DNA from: Hordeum vulgare subsp. vulgare
Lineage: Eukaryota; Streptophyta; Magnoliopsida; Poales; Poaceae
DNA: 64,000 nt
Reading direction: 5' to 3'
NCBI RefSeq assembly: GCF_904849725.1
Contig: NC_058520.1
Coordinates: 399,541,993 to 399,605,992 of the forward strand
Shown here: in pieces, positions 55,455-64,000 of the stretch
Layout: every line of letters starts with the position of its first letter
Position numbering within the stretch: the stretch's first letter is position 1
The notes under the pieces: generated by a model
Databases searched by the model: none
Told to the model about the DNA's origin: nothing
Seen by the model: only the letters and a program-made list of their open reading frames with translations
Made by a program: the position numbers and the translations under genes

Positions 55455-57647
55455 GTGAGTTTGTTTGTTAGGATGGTGTTCACCAGGTTGAACCGTGCCC
55501 GTGCTCATGAGCAAGCCGAGGGTAGTCAAGCGTCGCAGGAAGACCTGCCTCACCCGCCCTCTGTGGCGAAAGTTATGCTTGAGGCAGAGAGAAACAAAAG
55601 GGAGACCAACCGACTGTTGGAGCGTGTTGAGCATAATACGGCTCGTCAGCCTAGGAATGCTGCGGTGTCCCTTAACGACTTTGTGAAGCTGAATCCTCCG
55701 AAGTTTCATCATTCCGTCGATCCCCTCGATGCTGATGACTGGCTGTGTAGCATCGCACGCAAGATTCACTCTGCGAATGTCTCTGAGGCCGACAAGGTGA
55801 CCTTTGCGGCGTATTTCCTGGAAGGACCCGTCAATGTATGGTGGGAGAACTTTGAAGCTATGCGTCCTGCTGAACCAGTAGCCACATGGGCAGACTTCAA
55901 TGCAGCCTTTCGTTTGCACCATATTCCAGAGGGCCTGATGGACAGAAAGAGAGAGGAGTTATGTGCCTTCACTCAGGGCAAGTTGTCTGTGGATGCCTAT
56001 AGCCGCGAGTTCGGTTACCTCGCCCGCTATGCAACAGAGGAGGTGTCTACTGACGCCAAGAAGCAAGCAAGATTCCGTAAGGGTCTGATCCCTGAGCTTC
56101 GTCGTGATCTGCGCCTCCACGAGTGTGCAAGCTTTCAAGCCCTGGTCAACAAGGCGATCAGTGCCGAGACTGGTCATACTGACTTCAAGGCCACAAGGAA
56201 GCACTCCCGTGACTTTGGCTCGTCTTCTGTTTCCGCGTTTCCAAAACGCAGGCTGTGGGTTCCGAACAGTTCTCTGCCGGCCAGATACACTCCGAGGCCA
56301 TCCTACGTGGCGCCTCAGACGAATCAGGCCAACTCTCCAGCAAAAGCTTATGGTGGTCCAGCAAGCAATGCTGCACCACGTGCCAACCAAGTGATATGCT
56401 ACAAGTGTGGAGAACCAGGGCACTATTCCCGTGAGTGTCCTCCAAATGTGGGTGCCAAGCAACCCGGAAAGTTTGTCGGGCAAGGCAAGTCGGGCAAAGC
56501 TTACTATGTGAAGCCAACTCCTGCACGTGGCCGTGTGAACTATGTGTCAGCAGAAGAAGCTGCAGAGGATCCCGACGTCATGCTGGGTACGCTTCTTGTT
56601 AATCATCACCCAACGTCTGTTCTCCTTGACACTGGGTCTTCTCATTCCTTCATTTCAGAAAGTTATGCACAGTTGCATAACATGTCTTTTTGTGATATGC
56701 CAATTCCATTGGTTGTCGCGACTCCTGGTAGTAAATGGCAAACCTCTAGGATAACCTATGACAATGAAATACTAGTAGACAGGCTAGTTTTTCTAGCCTC
56801 ATTGATAGCCTTGAAATCTTCGGATATTAATATCATCTTGGGTATGGACTGGATGTCAGCTCACTATGCGAAGATTGATACTCCTTCTAGAAATGTCCAG
56901 CTTACCCATCCCTCGGGTGAGATAGTAAATGTCTCTACTCGAGTTGCCAAATGCCAACTCAATCCCTTAAATGCCAACCCTCTTCCGGAACTTGAAGACA
57001 TTCCGGTAGTCCGTGACTTCCCGGATGTTTTTCCAGAGGAACTGCCAGGAATTCCACCTGACAGAGATATAGAGTTTGTGATAGATCTTGTTCCGGGAAC
57101 TGTCCCAATAGCCAGAAGACCATATAAGATGACACCCCTAGAGCTAGCCGAACTTAAAAAGCAACTAGATGAGGCCTTGAATAAAGGTTTCATTCATCCT
57201 AGCTCTTCTCCTTGGGCTTGCCCCGTCCTCTTCATTAAGAAGAAAGACGGAACGGATCGGATGGTTGTAGATTACCGACCAGTTAATCTGGTCACCATAA
57301 AGAACAAGTATCCGCTCCCCAGGACCAACGACCTGTACGATCAGCTCGCTGGGTCCTCAGTCTTCTCCAAAATAGATTTGAGGTTGGGATACCATCAAAT
57401 CAAGATCAAGAACAGGGACATTCCAAAAATGGATTTTGTTACTCGTTATGGCCAATACGAGTACACCGTCATGTCCTTCGGTTTAACCAATGCCCCAGCC
57501 ACCTTCTCTCGTCTGATGAATTCAATCTTCATGGAGTATTTGGATAAATTCGTCGTGGTATACCTCGATGATATTCTCATCTACTCGAAGAACGAACAAG
57601 AACATGCCGAGAGCCTCATTGATAGCCTTGAAATCTTAGGATATTAA
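55455..57647 (+). pseudogene. Gypsy Gag-protease-RT polyprotein, cut short by the first array junction
   Basis: A 730-codon frame from ATG 55455. The Gag core at about residues 85-240 has [29 protein letters not shown] and [20 protein letters not shown]. The zinc knuckle [14 protein letters not shown] is at residues 315-328. The aspartic protease active site [10 protein letters not shown] has its Asp at 392, and LGMDWM is the protease C-terminal motif. RT motifs are [67 protein letters not shown], and the catalytic YLDD at 703-706. After EQEHAE the natural continuation (HLRLVLMKL) is replaced by a return to protease sequence in a shifted frame, giving [11 protein letters not shown] and TAA. 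The product would lack the RT thumb, RNase H and integrase. No other stop is present, so Gag and protease look intact. Confidence 0.9.
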
Positions 57648-57654
57648 TATCATC

Positions 57655-58464
57655 TTGGGTATGGACTGGATGTCAGCTCACTATGCGAAGATTGATACTC
57701 CTTCTAGAAATGTCCAGCTTACCCATCCCTCGGGTGACATAGTAAATGTCTCTACTCGAGTTGCCAAATGCCAACTCTATTCCTTAAATGCCAACCCTCT
57801 TCCGGAACTTGAAGACATTCCGGTAGTCCGTGACTTCCCGGATGTTTTTCTAGAGGAACTGCCAGGAATTCCACCTCACAGAGATGTAGAGTTTGTGATA
57901 GATCTTGTTCCGGGAACTGTCCCAATAGCCAGAAGACCATATAAGATGACACCCCTAGAGCTAGCCGAACTTAAAAAGCAACTAGATGAGGCCTTGAATA
58001 AAGGTTTCATTCATCCTAGCTCTTCTCCTTGGGCTTGCCCCGTCCTCTTCGTTAAGAAGAAAGACGGAACGGATCGAATGGTTGTAGATTACCGACCAGT
58101 TAATCTGGTCACCATAAAGAACAAGTATCCGCTCCCCAGGACCAACGACCTGTACGATCAGCTCGCTGGGTCCTCAGTCTTCTCCAAAATAGATTTGAGG
58201 TTGGGATACCATCAAATCAAGATCAAGAACGGGGACATTCCAAAAATGGCTTTTGTTACTCGTTATGGCCAATACGAGTACACCGTCATGTGCTTCGGTT
58301 TAACCAATGCCCCAGCCACCTTCTCTCGTCTGATGAATTCAATCTTCATGGAGTATTTGGATAAATTAGTCGTGGTATACCTCGATGATATTCTCATCTA
58401 CTCGAAGAACGAACAAGAACGTGCCGAGAGCCTCATTGATAGCCTTGAAATCTTCGGATATTAA
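57655..58464 (+). pseudogene. RT array copy 2 (partial protease-RT frame)
   Basis: The first Met is [16 protein letters not shown]; the frame runs through RT to YLDD and ends SLEIFGY. Private changes include PPHRDVEF (Asp to His), [23 protein letters not shown] and EQERAE. It carries the QLYSLNANP variant. It lacks the catalytic start of protease and everything after the RT palm, so it is not functional alone. Confidence 0.85.
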
Positions 58465-59281
58465 TATCATCTTGGGTATGGACTGGATGTCAGCTCACTA
58501 TGCGAAGATTGATACTCCTTCTAGAAATGTCCAGCTTACCCATCCCTCAGGTGAGATAGTAAATGTCTCTACTCGAGTTGCCAAATGCCAACTCAATCCC
58601 TTAAATGCCAACCCTCTTCCGGAACTTGAAGACATTCCGGTAGTCCGTGACTTCCCGGATGTTTTTCCAGAGGAACTGCCAGGAATTCCACCTGACAGAG
58701 ATGTAGAGTTTGTGATAGATCTTGTTCCGGGAACTGTCCGAATAGCCAGAAGACCATATAAGATGACACCCCTAGAGCTAGCCGAACTTAAAAAGCAACT
58801 AGATGAGGCCTTGAATAAAGGTTTCATTCATCCTAGCTCTTCTCCTTGGGCTTGCCCCGTCCTCTTCGTTAAGAAGAAAGACGGAACGGATCGGATGGTT
58901 GTAGATTACCGACCAGTTAATCTGGTCACCATAAAGAACAAGTATCCGCTCCCCAGGATCAACGACCTGTACGATCAGCTCGCTGGGTCCTCAGTCTTCT
59001 CCAAAATAGATTTGAGGTTGGGATACCATCAAATCAAGATCAAGAACGGGGACATTCCAAAAATGGCTTTTGTTACTCGTTATGGCCAATACGAGTACAC
59101 CGTCATGTCCTTCGGTTTAACCAATGCCCCAGCCACCTTCTCTCGTCTGATGAATTCAATCTTCATGGAGTATTTGGATAAATTCGTCGTGGTATACCTC
59201 GATGATATTCTCATCTACTCGAAGAACGAACAAGAACATGCCGAGAGCCTCATTGATAGCCTTGAAATCTTCGGATATTAA
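58385..59281 (+). pseudogene. RT array copy 3 (298-codon frame)
   Basis: It begins [12 protein letters not shown], an out-of-frame reading of the [13 protein letters not shown] region of the preceding copy, then passes the junction into [17 protein letters not shown] and on through RT to YLDD and SLEIFGY. It has QLNPLNANP like copy 1, [10 protein letters not shown] (Pro to Arg), and RINDLYDQ. It overlaps the previous frame by 80 bases. Confidence 0.85.
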
Positions 59282-60098
59282 TATCATCTTGGGTATGGAC
59301 TGGATGTCAGCTCACTATGCGAAGATTGATACTCCTTCTAGAAATGTCCAGCTTACCCATCCCTCGGGTGAGATAGTAAATGTCTCTACTCGAGTTGCCA
59401 AATGCCAACTCTATTCCTTAAATGCCAACCCTCTTCCGGAACTTGAAGACATTCCGGTAGTCCGTGACTTCCCGGATGTTTTTCCAGAGGAACTGCCAGG
59501 AATTCCACCTGACAGAGATGTAGAGTTTGTGATAGATCTTGTTCCGGGAACTGTCCCAATAGCCAGAAGACCATATAAGATGACACCCCTAGAGCTAGCC
59601 GAACTTAAAAAGCAACTAGATGAGGCCTTGAATAAAGGTTTCATTCATCCTAGCTCTTCTCCTTGGGGTTGCCCCGTCCTCTTCGTTAAGAAGAAAGACG
59701 GAACGGATCGGATGGTTGTAGATTACCGACCAGTTAATCTGGTCACCATAAAGAACAAGTATCCGCTCCCCAGGATCAACGACCTGTACGATCAGCTCGC
59801 TGGGTCCACAGTCTTCTGCAAAATAGATTTGAGGTTGGGATACCATCAAATCAAGATCAAGAACGGGGACATTCCAAAAATGGCTTTTGTTACTCGTTAT
59901 GCCCAATACGAGTACACCGTCATGTCCTTTGGTTTAACCAATGCCCCAGCCACCTTCTCTCGTTTGATGAATTCAATCTTCATGGAGTATTTGGGTAAAT
60001 TCGTCGTGGTATACCTCGATGATATTCTCATCTACTCGAAGAACGAACAAGAACATGCCGAGAGCCTCATTGATAGCCTTGAAATCTTCGGATATTAA
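59202..60098 (+). pseudogene. RT array copy 4 (298-codon frame)
   Basis: Same construction as copy 3. Variants: [55 protein letters not shown] is retained. Confidence 0.85.
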
Positions 60099-60915
60099 TA
60101 TCATCTTGGGTATGGACTGGATGTCAGCTCACTATGCGAAGATTGATACTCCTTCTAGAAATGTCCAGCTTACCCATCCCTCGGGTGAGATATTAAATGT
60201 CTCTACTCGAGTTGCCAAATGCCAACTCTATTCCTTAAATGCCAACCCTCTTCCGGAACTTGAAGACATTCCGGTAGTCCGTGACTTCCCGGATGTTTTT
60301 CCAGAGGAACTGCCCGGAATTCCACCTGACAGAGATGTAGAGTTTGTGATAGATCTTGTTCCGGGAACTGTCCCAATAGCCAGAAGACCATATAAGATGA
60401 CACCCCTAGAGCTAGCCGAACTTAAAAAGCAACTAGATGAGGCCTTGAATAAAGGTTTCATTCATCCTAGCTCTTCTCCTTGGGCTTGCCCCGTCCTCTT
60501 CGTTAAGAAGAAAGACGGAACGGATCGGATGGTTGTAGATTACCGACCAGTTAATCTGGTCACCATAAAGAACAAGTATCCGCTCCCCAGGATCAACGAC
60601 CTGTACGATCAGCTCGCTGGGTCCTCAGTCTTCTCCAAAATAGATTTGAGGTTGGGATACCATCAAATCAAGATCAAGAACGGGGACATTCCAAAAATGG
60701 CTTTTGTTACTCGTTATGGCCAATACGAGTACACCGTCATGTCCTTCGGTTTAACCAATGCCCGAGCCACCTTCTCTCGTCTGATGAATTCAATCTTCAT
60801 GGAGTATTTGGATAAATTAGTCGTGGTATACCTCGATGATATTCTCATCTACTCGAAGAACGAACAAGAACATGCCGAGAGCCTCAATGATAGCCTTGAA
60901 ATCTTCGGATATTAA
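60019..60915 (+). pseudogene. RT array copy 5 (298-codon frame)
   Basis: Same construction. Variants: [20 protein letters not shown] (Pro to Arg in the NAPATF motif), LDKLVVVY (shared with copy 2) and [10 protein letters not shown] at the junction. Confidence 0.85.
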
Positions 60916-61732
60916 TATCATCTTGGGTATGGACTGGATGTTAGCTCACTATGCGAAGATTAATACTCCTTCTAGAAATGTCCAGCTTACCCATCCCTCG
61001 GGTGAGATAGTAAATGTCTCTACTCGAGTTGCCAAATGCCAACTCTATTCCTTAAATGCCAACCCTCTTCCGAAACTTGAAGACATTCCGGTAGTCCGTG
61101 ACTTCCCGGATGTTTTTCCAGAGGAACTGCCAGGAATTCCACCTGACAGAGATGTAGAGTTTGTGATAGATCTTGTTCCGGGAACTGTCCCAATAGCCAG
61201 AAGACCATATAAGATGACACCCCTAGAGCTAGCCGAACTTAAAAAGCAACTAGATGAGGCCTTGAATAAAGGTTTCATTCATCCTAGCTCTTCTCCTTGG
61301 GCTTGCCCCGTCCTCTTCGTTAAGAAGAAAGACGGAACGGATCGGATGGTTGTAGATTACCGACCAGTTAATCTGGTCACCATAAAGAACAAGTATCCGC
61401 TCCCCAGGATCAACGACCTGTACGATCAGCTCGCTGGGTCCTCAGTCTTCTCCAAAATAGATTTGAGGTTGGGATACCATCAAATCAAGATCAAGAACGG
61501 GGACATTCCAAAAATGGATTTTGTTACTCGTTATGGCCAATACGAGTACACCGTCATGTCCTTCGGTTTAACCAATGCCCCAGCCACCTTCTCTCGTCTG
61601 ATGAATTCAATCTTCATGGAGTATTTGGATAAATTCGTCGTGGTATACCTCGATGATATTCTCATCTACTCGAAGAACGAACAAGAACATGCCGAGAGCC
61701 TCATTGATAGCCTTGAAATCTTCGGATATTAA
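60836..61732 (+). pseudogene. RT array copy 6 (298-codon frame)
   Basis: Same construction. Variants: [32 protein letters not shown] and [10 protein letters not shown] (the Asp is shared with copy 1 only). YLDD is retained. Confidence 0.85.
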
Positions 61733-63482
61733 TATCATCTTGGGTATGGACTGGATGTCAGCTCACTATGCGAAGATTGATACTCCTTCTAGAAATGTCC
61801 AGCTTACCCATCCCTCGGGTGAGATAGTAAATGTCTCTACTCGAGTTGCCAAATGCCAACTCTATTCCTTAAATGCCAACCCTCTTCCGGAACTTGAAGA
61901 CATTCCGGTAGTCCGTGACTTCCCGGATGTTTTTCCAGAGGAACTGCCAGGAATTCCACCTGACAGAGATGTAGAGTTTGTGATAGATCTTGTTCCGGGA
62001 ACTGTCCCAATAGCCAGAAGACCATATAAGATGACACCCCTAGAGCTAGCCGAACTTAAAAAGCAACTAGATGAGGCCTTGAATAAAGGTTTCATTCATC
62101 CTAGCTCTTCTCCTTGGGCTTGCCCCGTCCTCTTCGTTAAGAAGAAAGACGAAACGGATCGGATGGTTGTAGATTACCGACCAGTTAATCTGGGCACCAT
62201 AAAGAACAAGTATCCGCTCCCCAGGTTCAACGACCTGTACGATTAGCTCGCTGGGTCCTCAGTCTTCTCCAAAATAGATTTGAGGTTGGGATACCATCAA
62301 ATCAAAATCAAGAACGGGGACATTCCAAAAATGGCTTTTCTTACTCGTTATGCCCAATACGAGTACACTGTCATGTCCTTCGGTTTAACCAATGCCCCAG
62401 CCACCTTCTTTCGTCTGATGAATTCAATCTTCATGGAGTATTTGGATAAATTCGTCGTGGTATACCTCGATGATATTCTCATCTACTCGAAGAACGAACA
62501 AGAACATGCCGAGCATCTAAGACTGGTATTGATGAAACTCCGAGAGCATCGCCTTTATGCCAAGTTTTCAAAATGTGAATTTTGGTTACCAGAAGTGACC
62601 TATCTAGGCCACGTAATCTCTGGTAAGGGTATTGCTGTCAATACCGAGAGAGTTCAAGCTGTCCTTGATTGGACTCAACCTGAATGGGTTAAGCAAGTTA
62701 GGAGTTTTCTTGGTCTAGCGAGCTATTGTCGCCGCTTTGTCGAGAATTTCTCCAAGGTTGCAAAGCCTCTAACTGAACTCCTCAAGAAGGATAAAAAGTT
62801 CGAGTGGACACCACAGTGTGAGCATAGTTTTCAGGAACTGAAAAGACGCCTGACTTCCGCACCTGTGTTGCTACCACCAGATTTTTCTAAGGACTTTGTT
62901 ATCTATTGCGACGCCTCGCGACAAGGATTAGGTTGCATTCTCATGCAAGATCGTCATGTGATCGCATAGGCATCTCGACAGTTGCGTCCACATGAGGATA
63001 ATTATCCCACACATGACCTTGAGCTTGCAGCTGTGGTCCATGCACTAAAAACCTCGCGACATTACCTTCTAGGTAATTGTTGCGAAATTTTCACTGATCA
63101 CCAAAGTCTGAAATATATTTTCACCCAGCCGGATTTGAATCTCAGGCAAAGACGATGGGTTGAGTTGATCTCGGATTACGACTTAGGGATAACTTACACC
63201 CCAGGGAAGGCCAATGTTATGGCCGATGCACTAAGTCGTAAATCTTATTGTAACAATTTGATGCTACAACAAGGTCAACCACATCTCTATGAGGACTTTC
63301 GGAAGTTGAATCTTCATATTGTTCCTCAAGGATTCCTTTCTACCCTGGTGGCGAAGCCTACTCTTAGGGATCAAATCATAGCCGTGCAGGCTTATGATAA
63401 GGGTATATCCCGGATCAAGGAGAATATTGCTAGCGGTAACGCTAGGGATTTCTCCATCAATGAGAAAGGTGTTGTGTCCTAA
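61653..63482 (+). pseudogene. RT array copy 7 continuing into RT thumb and RNase H
   Basis: This last copy alone leads into the real downstream gene. The frame carries TAG at 62244 (in NDLYD*LAGS) and TAG at 62967 (in HVIA*ASRQL). Copy-specific changes are [31 protein letters not shown] and TFFRLMN. After YLDD come [38 protein letters not shown] and [20 protein letters not shown]. RNase H follows: [16 protein letters not shown] (Asp), [14 protein letters not shown] (Glu), [11 protein letters not shown] (Asp) and [14 protein letters not shown]. It is in the same frame as gag-pol at 55455, because six extra units add 4902 bases, a multiple of three. Confidence 0.88.
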
Positions 63483-64000
63483 GAGCAAACGTATGCGGCA
63501 ATTGATCCTTAGGGAGGCTCATGATTCTCCTCTCATCATTCATCTCGGTAGTACTAAGATGTATCAGGACCTATGCCAGAGGTTCTGGTGGACTAGGATG
63601 AAGAGAGAAATTGCTGAGTTCGTTGCTAACTGCGACGTTTGTCGTTGAGTTAAGGCAGAACATCAAAGGCCTGCTGGCACCCTTCAACCTCTAGCTATTC
63701 CTGAATGGAAATGGGATAAAGTTAGCATGGATTCCATTACCGGATTTCCCAAGACCAAGAAAGGAAATAATGCTATCTTTGTGGTCATTGACCGTCTTTC
63801 CAAAGTAGCTCATTTTCTTCCCGTTCGTGAGAGTATAACAGCTAGCCAGCTAGCGGAGTTATATATCTCTCGAATAGTGTCTCTTCATGGTGTTCCCCTG
63901 GAGATTAACTCGGACCGTGGAAGTATCTTTACTTCTCGCTTCTGGGAAAGTTTTCAGAATGCCATGGGGACTCACTTATCTTTTAGCACTGCTTTCCATC
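63394..64000 (+). pseudogene. Gypsy integrase, N-terminal and core part, cut by window edge
   Basis: Integrase sequence is in a frame shifted by one relative to RNase H, so a small indel lies near 63450-63490. The zinc domain shows LREAHDSPLIIHLGSTKMY and, further on, CDVC (HHCC). TGA at 63646 interrupts just after it. The core continues in the same frame with [16 protein letters not shown] (first catalytic Asp), [16 protein letters not shown] and [18 protein letters not shown] (second Asp). The catalytic Glu and any chromodomain lie beyond 64000. At least two lesions make it inactive. Confidence 0.85.

Larger units (their letters stand above)
56795..62513 (+). repeat. Seven-copy tandem array of an 817-bp protease-end/RT unit
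   Basis: Unit starts (AGCCTCATTGATAGCC) are at 56795, 57612, 58429, 59246, 60063, 60880 and 61697, and the last unit ends at 62513: exactly 7 x 817 bases. Each unit runs from the protease end (just before LGMDWM) through RT motifs to YLDD and EQEHAE. At each internal junction CCGAG joins AGCCTC, and only the last copy continues into the true downstream HLRLVLMK. Copies differ by a few substitutions only. Since 817 is not a multiple of 3, each junction shifts the frame. Confidence 0.95.
49908..64000 (+). mobile_element. Chromovirus-type (Tekay/Del-like) gypsy element, right part outside window
   Basis: 5' LTR 49908-53917, methionine-tRNA primer site, an extra ORF (54356-55129), gag-pol from 55455, a sevenfold 817-bp internal array, RNase H, and integrase cut by the window edge. 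The order PR-RT-RH-INT is Ty3/gypsy, and the RT reads like the Tekay/Del chromovirus lineage. The chromodomain expected at the integrase C-terminus would lie to the right, so chromovirus status is inferred. The left flanking five bases are ATATC (49903-49907); the partner duplication is outside the window. Confidence 0.85.

Noticed and set aside
55455..64000. Integrated pararetrovirus or other virus
   Set aside because: Gene order, DTGSSHSF protease, YLDD RT, RNase H-integrase, long LTR and tRNA-Met primer site are those of a Ty3/gypsy element; no coat or movement protein is seen.

Overview
This window is plant DNA made almost entirely of nested LTR retrotransposons. I see no cellular gene, no tRNA or rRNA gene and no CRISPR array. 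The LTRs opening TGATACGTCTCC, tRNA-Asp-primed elements without gag-pol, a large copia element with repeated polypurine tracts, and a gypsy element with a 4 kb LTR together suggest a large grass genome, most likely Triticeae (wheat, Aegilops, barley, rye). The species cannot be fixed from this sequence.

Layout, left to right. (1) 1-7675, plus strand: a recent Athila-like element without gag-pol, arranged LTR-internal-LTR-internal. (2) 7676-8016 and 46580-49180, plus strand: pieces of an older related element, ending in its 3' LTR (47621-49180). (3) 8017-46574, minus strand: another Athila-like element inserted in the old one, flanked by the 5-bp duplication ATCAT. Its right LTR carries a solo LTR (44827-46333, duplication GTTCT), and its internal region carries a solo copia LTR (40823-42186). 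(4) 12006-40303, minus strand: a Sirevirus-type copia element lacking its 3' end. (5) 13527-34476, plus strand: a second Sirevirus inserted inside the reverse-transcriptase gene of (4), with an exact CATGG duplication. It has five LTRs because its 3' end is amplified as a ~2.0 kb tail+LTR unit. (6) 49181-49907, minus strand: a stub of another element's extra ORF. (7) 49908-64000, plus strand: a chromovirus-type (Tekay/Del-like) gypsy element with a 4010-bp LTR, an extra ORF before gag, gag-pol, and a 7 x 817 bp tandem array that repeats the protease end and most of the reverse transcriptase. It runs off the right edge in integrase.

How the parts work: the Sireviruses and the chromovirus encode Gag, protease, integrase and RT-RNase H (order PR-INT-RT-RH in copia, PR-RT-RH-INT in gypsy), but all copies here carry stops or frameshifts. 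The Athila-like elements keep LTRs, a tRNA-Asp primer site and polypurine tract but no polymerase, so they must have been moved by another element's enzymes. They nevertheless share a short ORF of unknown function. The most unusual items are the sevenfold RT array, the dsRBD-like ORF before the chromovirus gag, the third Sirevirus ORF with an apparent promoter and 5'UTR intron of its own, the tail+LTR amplification, and a frame-independent TTCCTCA word bias in the Sireviruses.
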